From positions 806,001 to 870,000 of the forward strand of contig OX377204.1 in NCBI GenBank assembly GCA_947396885.1: a DNA stretch of 64,000 bases, written 5' to 3'. Numbering within the stretch: position 1 is the stretch's first letter; every line of letters begins with the position of its first letter. Of the stretch, positions 44,431 to 56,095 are shown one piece after another. This stretch comes from Heligmosomoides polygyrus polygyrus (Eukaryota; Nematoda; Chromadorea; Rhabditida; Heligmosomidae). The position numbers and the translations under genes were made by a program. The notes below the pieces were generated by a model. The model saw nothing but the letters and a program-made list of their open reading frames with translations, had not been told where the DNA came from and ran no database searches.

Positions 44431-45220
44431 TTACCACAGTATATAGTCTCACTAACATCCATCCGAAGCTTTTAGGCTTAGCTTAAGGAAACGAATTAAT
44501 GCATGCTTCGAATGTTGAACACAAAGCGGTAAAGAAAGAGATTTCGAGGCAACAAAAGACCCTTCGTGAGAAAGATAGGAGCTAAGAGAGCTTGGTTTCG
44601 ACAGGTTGTCACGTAACTCGCTAAATTCGCTTCACATTTCACGATTCGTTATATAAAACAGTATGACAGAAGCAACAAGATCGTGACTATGGTGGCAACA
44701 ATAATAGTAAGGAGAACAGAAGGAAATAACACTAGAGCGAATAAGTGAAGAGTATAACTGTGAGAAGGAACTTGAGGTTATGAAATGAGCTACTGTTGGG
44801 TCACTATCGAGATTTCGCTGAAGAAACCGAGTTGAAAACAATTCGCCTTTCCCTCCTTCATCAGGAACGAAAGGTGGAAGACGATTTTTGTCTTACGATT
44901 AGTCGAAGGGGGGGGGGGGGAATCATTTGCATCGCCATTCTCTCGAGCTTGTACAAGACCTTAAGCCGTTGTTACATGACATGAAGGCTCTCATTTAAAT
45001 TCAGATACGGTGGTGTGACATGGGGTGACGGACTCTAAACTCTGAACTCAAACCCTAATTAGGGTCGCTCTTCTTGACTGGGATGAATCCGAAAGAAGAA
45101 ACCCGGTGCGCTGTCTAACCGCGTTTTGTAGGCTCTCTTTGAGTGTTCACGCTTCAACACAATTTATGCTCCTTCACTTCTGACGCGATCGCTCTCTACT
45201 CGCCTCAGCAAAGCTACACT

Positions 45221-48200
45221 TCAAAATGACGCAGTCAAAATGACTAGTTCTGGAACGCGCGATATTCTCGCCGAGTTCAAATTCTTTTTTTTGCATTATT
45301 ATCACCATGAACTTACCACGAGTCTGAACAGCTACGCGTTCCGATAAAGAGTCAAGCACTATGACCTTGCGCGAAGCAGCTGCCTGTCTCCCGTTTCTGA
45401 CGACTTGATTCATCCGTATCGTGGTATCCGCATATGCTGAAAACGGCTCATAAACGACTGTCGTCTAAGACACAGCTCTAACATGGATACATACACGGTT
45501 ATTTCTGACACAATTGTGAAAAGAAACCTTTGCAACTAAATCGTTGACTAGCTCCTTGGCGTGCAATACGTCTGCGAGTGAAAGCAGCGCTGTGATGTTC
45601 ATTTTTTGAATGGAACGCGAAGCTTCCGAACACCTCTTCGTACAATGGCTCTGGAGTTGGAGAAACAAAGATGCTTTCCTTCACTTATTGAAAGAGGGCC
45701 TTCCGACTGATGTCGTCACTGTAAGCCCATAGGACAAAGTCGTTCTCGACATATTCCACTAACCTGGTACGGTGCGTTCAAGAGCCTCTGCCCTTGGCAG
45801 TGGTAGTATCACATCGATACACGCGCTCGGAGAAGGCGATCGGAACTGAGCGGCCAGATTCAAGTCGCACGGCAGATAAGTGAAAACGCTCGGTGGGGGT
45901 GCAGCCTGAACTAGAGATGTTAATGAGAAACCGATGAAATACGTAACCCCTCATTGAGAGGTAAAAATAGGAGGCAACATACATTGCTATCGTCGCTGAG
46001 CGTACTTGGACTAGAGGCTCCCTCGACTCTTCGTAGCTCACTGATTTCCATGAAAATGTTGGTACCGATGACATCATCGTCCGAGAAATCCGAGGCGATA
46101 ACGCTTGTGCTGTCTGCAGTAACTTAAACTGACTTACATTGACAACAATTTCAACTGATACTTGGAAAGGCAAGTTCTAGTCGAAACGAAAATGAAGGAA
46201 AAGGAGAAAATCTACCTGTAAATTCTGTTTATTTTGAAGAAAAAAAGATGCATTAACATTAAAACTGTAGGAAATTCTTCGTCAAGCAGTGGCTTCGAGC
46301 GCTAGAAAGTTTGGATTCAAAATCTCGAGAACTCAAAAGCCAGCATACTACCATCCCCGAATGATCCACGAACAAATGGTCAACTCAAGGCTGAGGGAGA
46401 ATCGCACCCATTCTTAAACCCACTGGCCCAGAAGCGGTCGGGTTTTATGAACGAAAGCAGCACCACAAGCCGCAACATCTTCGGAAAGAAGTAGAGAAGC
46501 GCCGTGGAAAGGAGAACCACTGACGACTGACATTTCTATAGTTGGAGAACGCGTGTGATAGATCCTGCCTGATCTCCTCTTCCTGTGGCGATCAGTTGAT
46601 CCCTCTGGAGTCAGAAGTGCCTTAGATCAGCTAACCACAAAGGTAATGTAGAATAGGAAAGCAGCGATGTAGAAGAAGTTGAGGGTAGCTGGTCAACTCA
46701 GCGTTCATTCGCCTTTCAGGCACTCTCGGATTCGAGGCTCACGCGTGCTGGTAAGGAAATGTGTACCAGGAGAAGCGCAGCCAGGAAGGAACAGTCCGTC
46801 ATTGTGTCCTTCTGCCCGTATGCACTTTACTCCGACCGCATAGACTTCCAAAATGGAGTGACGATCAGACGAGCATAGCTGCTGATGGCCGGCATTACAA
46901 CAAGTGAACTATATCGATGGAACAGCCACTACCGATCCATCTTATCGATTCTGTCCACTCATTTAGGATGGAAATTGCGTTAAGCAGCATGTACAACAGT
47001 TATACAATAGTTTGGTGGCATGGTGGCACAGTCGAAGGGGCACCGGCTGTCGCATGCACCCGATGTCAGCTTCTCGGTTCGGATTTCCCGCCCAGGGCAA
47101 CCAAGCCTTCCATCCCTCTGGGGTCAGTGAATTGGTACCAGATTTGTCTGGAAGGATAAAGCGCTGACTTCTTCATCTGCTGGGTACTGCAAGTCATTGG
47201 ATGGCCAAACACGCATTCAAATCGCCTCCACGACATCCCAAAGAAGTAAAATGCTAGGCGCATTCCAAAAGAGGATTGAGTAACGTTGTCCTTTATCCTA
47301 TATACAACAGTTACCATTATCTACAGACCTTATCGACGTTTGACTCGAATTAACCGCTTGAGGTTAGTATCAAGTGGAGATGTAGGTCTGCTGGACGACT
47401 TTACAACAATTAAGAAAGATCGACCAATCAATCGATATCGATCGATATTACTGATTTCTTAACAGAAGTTGCCACGCGCATCGCATAGGTACGTTAGGCC
47501 TCGTGCATACTTCCCGTCGCCGCGATGGAATCGCGGCGATGAGTTTTGCAGAGCGACGCGAAAGAATTTGAATTTCTCAGGGCTCGTCGCATCGCTCATC
47601 GCTCTGCAAGGAAGCGCGACGGCGATCCGTCCAGGGCCAACGCTTAACACCGCGCGCGGCGCGAAAAAGTATGCCATGCCCGCGATGGGCGCGGGAAGCC
47701 ATCGCGCATGCCGACCGCCACTGTTGCGGAGGCCGCGTCGAAGTCCTCTTTGACTATTCGGCCGCGTGCGGCGGAATGGCCATGAACTGAGCGCCGCGAT
47801 GGCATCGCGGCGATGGAAGTATGCCCCCGGCCTTACACTTCTGTGGTGAATCTCTAGCTAGCAATCAGCCAAACGTTTGAAGAGCCTATAAAGCGATTAC
47901 AATGGAATTTTCAGCGTTCTTAGTTTAGCACCGGCGGCGCTCCAATACTGAGGGATCGATGGGGATCTTTCCATGAGAATTCATCTATTACGACGTCAGA
48001 AAAATACGGCTACGAAACCAGTAGTTTCTCATTGGGTAGCAATATCCACCCCAGTACATCGTCTCTAAAACAGGAGGCTGTGATCGTTCCCACCATAAGA
48101 AGTTTCGGGTGTTCAGCGCAAAGGAACCTTTTCTGATAGTCGCCCCAAGTTATTTGAGTATTTTTACGTATAAAAGATAAAGGATAAAGGACGGCGTTAC

Positions 48201-49394
48201 TCAATCCCTTTTGGGATGCGGCACGCATTCAACTGCTACGGGATGCTGTGGAGGCGATTTTAGTGCGTATTTGGCCATACAATGACTTACGGTGGCCAGT
48301 AGATGAACAGGTCAGCGCTTTGCCCTTCCCAGACCGGTCTGGTACCAATTCTAGGACCCTTTGGGATGGAAGGTTTGGTCGGCCTAAGCGGGAATCCGAA
48401 CCAGGAACCTGGTATTGGGTGCACACCGGCAACTCCTCCGACTGCGCTACACACGCCCATTTTACATATATCACGTCCGAAAATACGTCACCAAATCAAG
48501 AGCACACTCTAATTCATACCCTTTTTCTCCTGTCACATTTAACATAAAGACTCACCCTCAAACGGATACACATAGCACGGCTTCCGTTTCTCCTTGAAAG
48601 GCGTAGTTTCTTGCGATGTCGAATCCTTTGCCTTTGTTCCACTGCAGCTCGGCTGCGCTGTCTCATCTTCATGCGCACTGGATGGGACCGCAAGTTGTTG
48701 ATCCATCGCTGTGCCTCTTGCTTCGACAGCTACTTCGGGGGCTTCCACGACCTCCATCACAGCTGAAATCGTGCTGAACACTGATAAAAAACACTGAAAT
48801 TAGCACCTCCTCTCCACACCAACCTCCACCACACTGCAGCCTATCCTCATCTTCATCTTCGTCTTCCTTTATATCAGCAGCTGCGGTGTCGCCCTCTTCC
48901 ATTTCAGAGTTGCCACTCGACATTTTCTCGTTCATAGCCTCCTCCTCCTCCAGTCTCCTAATGGTCTCCTCCAAGGTAAGAATCGGGGAATGGTATCTGT
49001 TAGGACGGCGATATCTGGGAGGCGGCTCCCACCTACGCATCATTTCAGCCATGAAATCCGCAAAACTGAGGGTCGAGTCCTTGCAACCTGAGGAGGTCGA
49101 TCTATTCTGCTCGTTGTTTCCTGCCTTCCTTGAATTGTGAGAGCGACCACGATCCGAAGCGTATCTGGTTTCCTTGCTCTCAACCTTTGTCGAACCCCGA
49201 TTCACTGGAGCGTCATGGCACTGTTCAGCAGACTTCTCGCAACCAAACGAAACTCGTCGGATATCTCGTGGAACAGCGGCGGTCGCCGACTCAGTAGAAG
49301 TGGCCGGAGGGTCGTGTGACCTCTCCGTAGAAAGGCGCGATGTAACGCGATTCACCCCTTCAGCCTCGCATTCCGATCCACCATCTTCAGATAT
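45221..49394 (-). CDS. Unrecognised Ser- and acid-rich protein, eight exons, 3' end present
   Basis: Exons 49394-48824, 48780-48556, 46113-45983, 45905-45764, 45718-45685, 45648-45528, 45464-45317 and 45249-45221 join with compatible phases (1,1,0,1,2,0,1) and end at TGA 45223-45221. About 465 residues are covered. The first exon is charged: DFMAEMMRRWEPPPRYRRP, a helical ETIRRLEEEEAMNEKM and an acidic KEDEDEDEDR. The second holds KEKRKPCYVYPFE. The third, ASDFSDDDVIGTNIFMEI, is acidic; later exons give SACIDVILPLPRAEAL and VVYEPFSAYADTTIRM. No known domain is recognised; the composition suggests a nuclear or scaffold protein. The join across the 2.4-kb gap between 48556 and 46113 rests on phase alone and other exons could lie there. 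Acceptor 45648 is the weakest site. Confidence 0.5.
46995..47310 (+). repeat. SINE-A, best full-length copy
   Basis: About 310 bp. The head GGTGGCATGGTGGCACAGT with a B-box-like GGTTCGGATTTCCC indicates a tRNA-derived pol III promoter. The body has GAATTGGTACCAGATTTGTC and GGATGGCCAAACACGCATTC, and the 3' end is GATTGAGTAACGTTGTCCTT followed by TATCC-rich sequence. Confidence 0.75.
47493..47838. mobile_element. GC-rich palindromic MITE, family M6, TTA duplication
   Basis: GGCCTCGTGCATACTTCC at the left, GGAAGTATGCCCCCGGCC at the right, TTA on both sides. Inner palindromes of GCCGCGATGGAATCGCGGC. The ORFs inside are by-products of the GC-rich repeats. Confidence 0.7.
48165..48470 (-). repeat. 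SINE-A copy, near full length
   Basis: AAAGATAAAGGATAAAGGACG tail and GGCAACTCCTCCGACTGCG head in inverse sense; the region between matches the consensus closely. Confidence 0.75.
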
Positions 49395-49599
49395 CTTAAA
49401 GAAATGGATTGCCAGAAAAAAAATGAATAGTTATTTAAGAACATAAGCTTAGAAGCACTGTGTCCAAGAAACCTGTAAATTTTCGAAGTCATTAAAGCTT
49501 TTCCCCCTCTCAGAGCTATCTCCGCGATGTATAACCTGCGGTTCTATCCCTGTCGCGGGAGAGGTAGAATTCGGGTCCTTTTTTAAACCTTCAAGTGGC

Positions 49600-49740
49600 T
49601 GTTACTAAGGTTTTGAGTTGTTATAACGACATTTTGCTGCGATCAGAACTCTAGCGCCAGGCGGGATTCGAACACACACCCCTGCTAGCTGTGCAGAATG
49701 CTCTCGTCATTGTACCACCCGCGCTATTTACAAAGCTTCT
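49600..49740 (-). repeat. SINE-B copy
   Basis: GTTATAACGACATTTTGCTG, CTCTAGCGCCAGGCGGGA and TGTACCACCCGCGCT: the inverse of SINE-B, nearly full length. Confidence 0.65.
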
Positions 49741-49999
49741 TTTTACAAGATTGAGCACAAATCGACCTACATATATAGCAATACGGACCATGTGGATGAC
49801 TGGAATTCTTTATAGTTCTCTAGCGTTGCGATAACGCTACAATTTAACACGCGTCTGAGGTTCAGTTTATACTTAAACGTCGCGCTGTCGCATGAAAACC
49901 ACGATTGACTTCGATCCAATTTCACATGCCCATGGGTATTAAAGGTTTGATAATGGCGCGCGGTGTCACTTGGAGAGGCACCCTCGAGTCCCTTTCACC

Positions 50000-50260
50000 C
50001 CAAAAAATCGACTTTCCTGATCCGGGGGTTTCGCTCAGTCCAAACAAGTCTTCCTTCCCTCTGGGACCCGTGAATAGGCACTAGATTTCTTTCCTTTTGA
50101 CAAAAACACTAACAAGTTTGTCTAACGATTGGCCACCGCGAATGCTTTATAGAAATACCAATTTTATTCACCTTCACGACATCCAGTGGAGACTGAATGC
50201 GAGGCGCGTTCCAAACAGGGACTGAATAACGCTATCGTTTAGCCTTTATTCTTTTAAAAA
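50000..50260 (+). repeat. SINE-A copy
   Basis: TTTCGCTCAGTCCAAACAAG, TCTGGGACCCGTGAATAGG and CGTTCCAAACAGGGACTGAA; diverged forward-sense copy. Confidence 0.5.
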
Positions 50261-50384
50261 ATCAAAAAAAAAGAATGAGAAAAATACTTAGCAACCTATA
50301 CGACATTCAAAGATGACCAATCTACAGGGTAACGTATGAGCGATACCTTCACTATTTTTAAATGTCGGCATTCTCCAAGCAGAG

Positions 50385-50570
50385 TAAAGGATAAGGATAA
50401 GGACGGCGTTACTCAATGCCGGTATACGGTGGAGACGATTTGGATGCGTATTCGGCCATACAGTAACTTGTGGTCACCAGCCGATGAACAAGTCAGCGCT
50501 CTAACCTTGCCAGGCAGGCCTGGTACCAATTCACTGACCCCCTGCGCTACACGCGCCCCACCAGGATAGG
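50385..50570 (-). repeat. SINE-A, internally deleted copy
   Basis: AAAGGATAAGGATAAGGACGG tail, GGTGGAGACGATTTGGATGC body, then a jump to CTGCGCTACACGCGCC. The GGGATGC block and part of the middle are missing. Confidence 0.6.
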
Positions 50571-50769
50571 TCCAGCAATTCTAGTTGCGTAGGAAAGCTA
50601 GAAGCGCGGCACGAATGTAGGTGTGAGATCAGCAAAAGCGAACATTCGCTTCTATTGGAGACGCTGAATCGGCGCCAGAATAGACTGGGAAGGATAACAG
50701 TGAGGTAGTGAAGTATATAGACGTGTTCATCGCCTACCACCAAGCTGTTCGTTGTACAGACCAAGCACA

Positions 50770-51200
50770 TGTTGCGTGGGGCAGGCACAGTGAAGCTACT
50801 AGCAACCATCTTACATCAAGTGAAATCCTACGTCTACCTGGGAAGTGAGCTGAACGTGATGACCGCGAAGCCTCTGAAAAGCCTAGCTCAAAGCGCACAA
50901 CATAAGCAGACTTCAATTCGATTTCGTCGGACCCCAGATCCTGACCTCAGGACAACGATCTGCGTCTGTACTGACGAAATGCTTCATCGATGCAGTCGAC
51001 TCATCGGAAAATGGAAAAATATCTCCTGAAGACGAACGTGCGCCAGCAATGGCAAATCGGGTCACGAGCCCTCACACTAAAGAGAGGTTGTACTCATTGG
51101 AGCGGCTGCAGAAGAATAACGCGAAACATTGATGGACTAGTCACTTAGTTCGACGAAAACGCATTCAGGGAGTCGACATGCTACCGAATGACTTTCAAGC
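50770..51200 (+). pseudogene. RTE-type RT remnant, strongly decayed
   Basis: KSYVYLGSELNVM is followed by fragments in other frames that include PDPDLRTTI and, further on, sequence compatible with the HWxGHxxR segment of RTE elements. Several stops and frameshifts; a lineage different from the copy at 33105-33865. Confidence 0.5.
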
Positions 51201-51581
51201 AGCAGGAAAGGACTGTTGAGAAGACCTCCGATAAGACGGGCAAACTCGTTCTCAAAGTTGTTTAAAGAACGCAGTCCGTCTCACTGGATGCAAGTCTAAA
51301 GAAATCAAGCGGAATAAAGAAGTTGTGTTCCCACTAGAAAAACATCTGCTGGATGATCAAGGTATCAAGGTAAAGCGACTATCTTAGCTTCCTATAGATC
51401 AGAACAGGTCAGTGAATGTTTCGCTGGAGTTTCGAGACTTCAGTATGCTACAACTGGGGAAGCCACCTGAATAAAGATCAGCTTGAATGCGTAGCTGAAA
51501 ACATGATTCCCTAATAAAAAATAAAGGATAAAGGACAGTTTTTCATTTTTGCTTAAGCCTAGAGCGGCTGTTATAGAAGAT

Positions 51582-51964
51582 AGAAGCTGTTAGGAGGATG
51601 TTTAGTTGCGATCAAAACTCTTGCGCCAGGCGGGACTCGAACCCGCATCTTCTGCTTTCCGGGCGGCGATGTTCGCCTTACACCACCAGCGCTGTTTGAC
51701 CGAACATAACATCCACGATCATTTCTACGAAGGCCTTCAGCTTAACCGGTTCCATGCTGATATCAGCGGCCGGCTCATCCCGATATCACGGGTGAGTGCT
51801 GATAGGCGAGATTGCTAGGAAGATATCGTGGATGTTATGTTCGGTCAAACAGCGCTGGTGGTGTAAGGCGAACATCGCTGCCCGGAAAGCAGAAGATGCG
51901 GGTTCGAGTCCCGCCTGGCGCAAGAGTTTTGATCGCAACTAAACATCCTCCTAACAGCTTCTAT
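51582..51964. repeat. Head-to-head inverted pair of full SINE-B copies
   Basis: Arms 51582-51719 and 51825-51964 are almost perfect reverse complements (one clear mismatch in the GGGCGGCGATG segment) around a 105-nt centre that itself holds GATATCAGC/GCTGATA words. Each arm is a SINE-B with a tRNA-like fold: GCGCTGG at the 5' side pairs with CTGGCGC at the 3' side, and GCGGGTTCGAGTCCCGC is a perfect T-arm. Confidence 0.85.
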
Positions 51965-52262
51965 CATAAAGGACAGTTTTAAACAATCCCTTTCGAGATG
52001 CGCCACGCATTCCACTTCTACGCGAATCGTGGAGGTAATTTGAATGCATATTTGGCCCATACAATGGTTTGCGGTAGCCAGCCGATGGATGAGTCGACGT
52101 TTTATCCTTTCCAGACAAGTCTGACACCAATTCTCCGACCCGGGAGAAGCGAAAGGTCTGGTTGACCTGTGAAAAATCCAAACCAAGAACCCGGTATCGG
52201 GTGCACGCGACAGCCGGTGCCCGTTCGACTCTGCTATTACACACCTGACTAGACTCGCCCAA
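51965..52262 (-). repeat. SINE-A copy
   Basis: Directly abuts the SINE-B pair. CATAAAGGACAGTTTTAAAC tail, CGTGGAGGTAATTTGAATGC body and CGGGTGCACGCGACAGCCGG head, inverse sense, full length. Confidence 0.7.
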
Positions 52263-52539
52263 TACGTCCAGTATATGCGATCATAACACATAACACTGAT
52301 ATCAGGTATAGGAGGATATCAGGCATCGGAGATGCGCCATGCACTCCACTTCTACCTAATGTTGTGAAGGCAAATTGAGCGGGTACCTGATAGCGACTGA
52401 TTTGAGTTAGCCAATGGAAAATTAAACACTTTATCCTCTAAGACAATGCTAGTTCCAAGTCAGCGACCCTGCAGCACCAAGCTCTAATCGATAATGCACA
52501 TATGAAATGTATAGGCCACAAAAATCAATAATAAGTTAC

Positions 52540-52670
52540 CTGGCAGACATCTAAGGAACCGCGGTCCGACTGCAAATTCTCAAACTCTGTCGAACTGACG
52601 CCACCAAGTAACAGCTCGATGTGTTTGTTCTTATCAGTCTCGAAACGAACTCTAGCTGCCACCTCCGCAT
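52540..52670 (-). CDS. Single exon of an unrecognised protein
   Basis: Acceptor CTCTAG, donor GTAACT; 131 nt that begin with two bases and end on a codon boundary. Encodes AEVAARVRFETDKNKHIELL then SSTEFENLQSDRGSLDV, acidic and helix-prone. No neighbour could be joined with certainty; the mariner at 52750 lies just upstream and could be in the same gene's intron. Confidence 0.45.
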
Positions 52671-52749
52671 CTAGAGCATCAACATTAAATAAAAAAGCAA
52701 TGCAAGATTAAAAATAACATGCAATTTTAAAATAGATGAACACATAATA

Positions 52750-53630
52750 CCAGGCTGTCCAATAATTCTTGTCCGAAAATTTCACCATTTTTAATTTTTT
52801 TTTCAACTTTCTTGAAAAGCAAGTCTGTTCAACAATATAATCACCACAGTTATCCACAACAGTGGCCCATCGATTGGGCAGGTCGCCGATGCCCTTCGCC
52901 CAGAACTCCGGGGGCTGCGACTCGAAGAAGTCCGCGCTGTCGGATTTGAGGTTGTCGTAGTTGGTGAATTTTCCTCCGGCCAAATGGTGCTTCAGCGGGC
53001 GGAACAAGTGGTAGTCGGAGGGGGCGAGGTCCGGGGAATACGGCGGATGGGCAACCGTCTCCCAGCCGAGCGTCGCCAACTTCTGCTGGGTCTCCTTCGC
53101 CACGTGGGGGCGCGCGTAGTCGTGCAGCAGGTGGACCGAGGCCCGTCGGGGACGCTTTTCTCGGATGGCGGCGGCTAGTTTCTCGAGCTGATCGGTGTAG
53201 ATGGAGGCGGTGACCGTCCTGCCTTGCGGGAGCAGCTCGAAATACAGCATGCCCTTGGCGTCCCACCAGAAGGCCTCCCGCTGTGCCCCCTGTCCTCGAG
53301 GCTCGTGTCGCCGCTCTCGAAACGATTGAGCCAGCGCCTGACTGTGCGTTGGGACACTGCATCCTCCTTGCACGCTCTGCAGATGTTGGCGACCGCGGAG
53401 CCTGTGTCGTTGCCCAGCAGCCACTCGTAGTACATGAACGTACGAATTCGACCTTGGTCCATTTTAGCTCGTACTGGTAGCTAGACGCGGGGACTACGCC
53501 TTATATACCCCTGGCGTGGAACTCTGGAGAATCTTCTAGAAGGTTTTTACACTTGCCTGATATTATAACACTTCTAAGGAAAATTATAGAATTTTGAAAA
53601 TTTTCGGACAGAAATTATTGGACAGCCTGG
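52750..53630 (-). mobile_element. Mariner family 1, internally deleted copy C (881 bp)
   Basis: Intact inverted ends CCAGGCTGTCCAATAATT and AATTATTGGACAGCCTGG with TA on both sides (52748-52749, 53631-53632). The deletion joins SGRPS directly to the region of WWDAKG, about 375 nt shorter than the copy at 26905, and is different from the deletion in the copy at 20770. Confidence 0.85.
52843..53462 (-). pseudogene. Mariner transposase, out-of-frame deletion derivative
   Basis: Starts MDQGRIRTFMYYEWLLG at 53462 with the first helix-turn-helix, then loses frame at the deletion junction near 53270 (SGRPSGG in place of the second HTH). The C-terminal half with LLHDYARPHV and SPDLAPSDYHLF is open in another frame. 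The first catalytic Asp is deleted and the Asn of HDNARPH is Tyr here, so it is inactive. Confidence 0.8.
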
Positions 53631-53682
53631 TACTAACTGTACTCTTAACGAAGGAAATTACGAAGGAAACCAGTGAAAACGA

Positions 53683-53834
53683 CTAGCCTTCTGACACGGC
53701 CGCTTTGGAGGGTTCTTCGACGGGAGCTAATCCCTGTCTCTTGTCCTCCACTCTTGAGCATTCCTTTTCAGACTTTACAACGCCGGCTGATTTCGCTTTC
53801 TGTGCCTCTAACCATTCGTCTAAAGGATAGCGAC
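53683..53834 (-). CDS. Probable terminal exon of an unrecognised protein
   Basis: Acceptor TTTCTAG, then 152 nt open to a TAG (53685-53683). Encodes RYPLDEWLEAQKAKSAG and a charged tail KSEKECSRVEDKRQG ending SKAAVSEG. It looks like the end of a soluble protein. No upstream exon is found because the mariner at 53893 and its surroundings intervene. Confidence 0.45.
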
Positions 53835-53892
53835 CTAGAAATAAAAGCTGCTTAAAAACTTTCTGGAGAAAAGACGCCTGAAAATCAATGTA

Positions 53893-55166
53893 TTAGGTTG
53901 GTGGATAAGTTCTCGGACATTTGGGGCATGAAATATTTATTATCACAACATACGAACAACAATATCAAATCACTTGAAGTAACCACCCTTTACATCAATT
54001 GTCTTTCGCCAACGTGCTGGTAAGTCATGGATGTGTTTTCTCCAAAACGTGGCCGGTTGTGATTCAAAAAATGTGAGCAGTGCATCCTTGACATCCTCTC
54101 GGTTCCTAAATTGCTGGCCGTCCAAATAGCGTTGAAGGCTTGAAAACAAATGATAATCAGAAGGAGCGAGATCTGCTGAGTAAGGTGGATGTGGAAGAGC
54201 GGTCCATCCGTAGTCCGCCAATTCAGCCGCCGTCGCTCTAGCAATATGCGGTCTAGCGTTGTCGTGTTGAAAATACATCTTTACTTGCTCTTCTCGTGTG
54301 GTTTGAAGGTGGGCCCTCAAGTTCCTCAGTTGGTTGACGTAAACCTCTGCCGTCACTGTTATCCCTTCGTCCAGCAGCTCCCAGTATTCTACGCCAAGAA
54401 CGCTCCACCAAATGCATAGCATCGCCTTTTTCACGTGAAGGTCGGGTTTCGGAACGTCCTCTGCCTCTCCAGTTGCGTCAACCCACTGTGCACGCCGGTG
54501 ATAATTAGAGTAGAGTATCCACACTTCTCATCCCCGGTGCCAAGGTTGTCCAGCCATCCGTGGGTACGTCTGAGGGTAAGGAGAGACAGGGCGACATTGT
54601 CTCTGCGATCCATGTCATGTTGTGCCAAGTCGTGAGGTACCCAGCGACCCAATTTTTGCACTTTGCCAATCGACTTCAATCCTCGAACGACTGTTGAGTG
54701 ACTAGCACTAAGAGTGCTTGATAGTTCGCGAGTGGTTTGGTATGGGTCCGCTTCCACTCTACTTCGGAAGCCATCCAAATCCAGTGTCATCGGGCGCCCT
54801 TCTCGTTCATTGTCTTCAACGGAGAATTCACCAACTGCAAACTTCGAGAACCACTGGTACACAGTACTTCGAGCAGGAGCACTCTCGTTGTAAACATTCT
54901 TCAGGCGACGATACGATTGGTTGGCATTGAGGCCAGATTGATGCAGGAATAACATGACGTGCCGAATATGCGTCTCAGTTGGGATGAATTGCTTAGCCAT
55001 AATAGCTGTCGTTAACAACGCAGAAGTAAATGTTAGGAACAGTTTTGTAGCCCTTTCCCTTCTCTATCGATTACATTTACGCGTTGATACATGTGAGAAA
55101 TTTGGCGGGAAAATGCGCTTTCAATTCAGGAGGATCAAATGTCCGAGAATTTATGCACCAACCTAA
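53893..55166 (-). mobile_element. Mariner family 2 (1274 bp)
   Basis: Ends TTAGGTTGGTGGATAAGT and TTTATGCACCAACCTAA, with TA on both sides (53891-53892, 55167-55168). The TTAGGTTGGTG terminus is shared with the Hsmar1/SETMAR group of mariners. Unrelated in sequence to family 1. Confidence 0.9.
53970..54997 (-). pseudogene. Mariner transposase family 2, one frameshift
   Basis: N-terminal part from MAKQFIPTETHIRHVMLF (54997) with STVYQWFSKFAVGEFSVE and the second HTH ELSSTLSASHSTVVRGL. The frame is lost near 54520, just after the first catalytic Asp (GTGDEK); VWILYSNYHRRAQWVD continues in the next frame. The other catalytic residues are present: YFQHDNARPHIA and YSADLAPSDYHLF. Apart from the frameshift the transposase is complete to its stop at 53970. 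Confidence 0.85.
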
Positions 55167-55500
55167 TATACATAATATTTGCCGTTTTAGCTGCATAAAA
55201 TCCAAGAATGTAAACAAGGGAGTTCAGAAGAGAAAATGTAGCATTAGAGAGCTTCACTAAGAGTAAATAGGACATTTACATCTCACGTAGTTCACCGAAA
55301 TCGGTGCTTTGGACACTAGTATGAAATGAGAACGGTTCCTTCAACGGTTTTTAAAGTATTCCATTCAAATACGGCTCCAGTGCTTATTTTAAAGAAGCGC
55401 CTTTTCCTGCCACCCCTACTGCAATCCTCAAGTAAACAAAAAAGTGATCTAACCAAGAGCTCAAGATCATACAACGACATACATGTCTTTCTCTCTTTTT

Positions 55501-55751
55501 CTAATACATTTCTGACAGACCCTTTGAATAAACTGATGCAACATTTGCGCACAGCCCCCTGATCAGTCTCACTTCCAAGCACTCCACATTCGGAGCCGGT
55601 AAGATAGGCGACAAACACACAGTCACAACTGCGTCATGTATGTAAAGCCAACTGAAAACTTGAAAACAAAAGAAAAAACTCTCACCTAGCTCATGATATG
55701 TGTATTCAGAATTTATCTCTGTCTCCACAAAATCGGATCCAAGCACATACC
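55501..55751 (-). CDS. Last two exons of an unrecognised gene
   Basis: Exon 55751-55686 (acceptor TTTTCAG, donor GTGAGA) joins in phase 1 to exon 55628-55501, which ends at TAG. Encodes about 64 residues: LGSDFVETEINSEYTYHEL, then VTVCLSPILPAPNVECLEV and ANVASVYSKGLSEMY. Lengths and phases agree exactly. Family not recognised; the longer ORF on the same strand in another frame (to 55316) is an alternative reading. Confidence 0.4.
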
Positions 55752-55884
55752 CTGAAAACTCAAAACTATGTGCGATTTTTGTTTTTTATGGAAACTGCAC
55801 GCAAATCGGTTCGAAACTCATGTTTTAAGGCCCGCGCATAGAAAAAAAAACGTTCGAAGCAACTTTGGCCCACATTGTGAGAAA

Positions 55885-56095
55885 AGGAGCAAGGTCATAT
55901 TTAGCTTATGCAATGGCTTGTGATGGACAACCAATGGAGAAAGCAGTGTGTCACCCTTCCCAGACAGGTCGGGTACCAACTGACCTACCCCGAAAGCAAG
56001 GAAGGCTTGGTTGGGATGCGAACTAAGATGCTCGACTAGGGGCCACGCTGCAGTCGACGCTTCTTACGATTGCGCTACCACACCAATATACTACA
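55885..56095 (-). repeat. SINE-A, partial copy
   Basis: CATTGTGAGAAAAGGAGCAA then TTTAGCTTATGCAATGGC and GACAGGTCGGGTACCAAC; head CGATTGCGCTACCACACC. Tail missing. Confidence 0.5.

Noticed and set aside
41669..48556. Joining the gene at 49.4-48.6 kb to the exon array
   Set aside because: Phases allow it, but the exons at 46.1-45.2 kb are nearer, also in phase, and lead to a stop codon, so that join is preferred.
51606..51698. A functional tRNA gene (perfect T-arm and seven-pair acceptor stem)
   Set aside because: The same sequence recurs at least eight times in the window with 5' and 3' extensions, the D-arm and anticodon region are not canonical, and one copy is inverted beside it. It is a tRNA-derived SINE.
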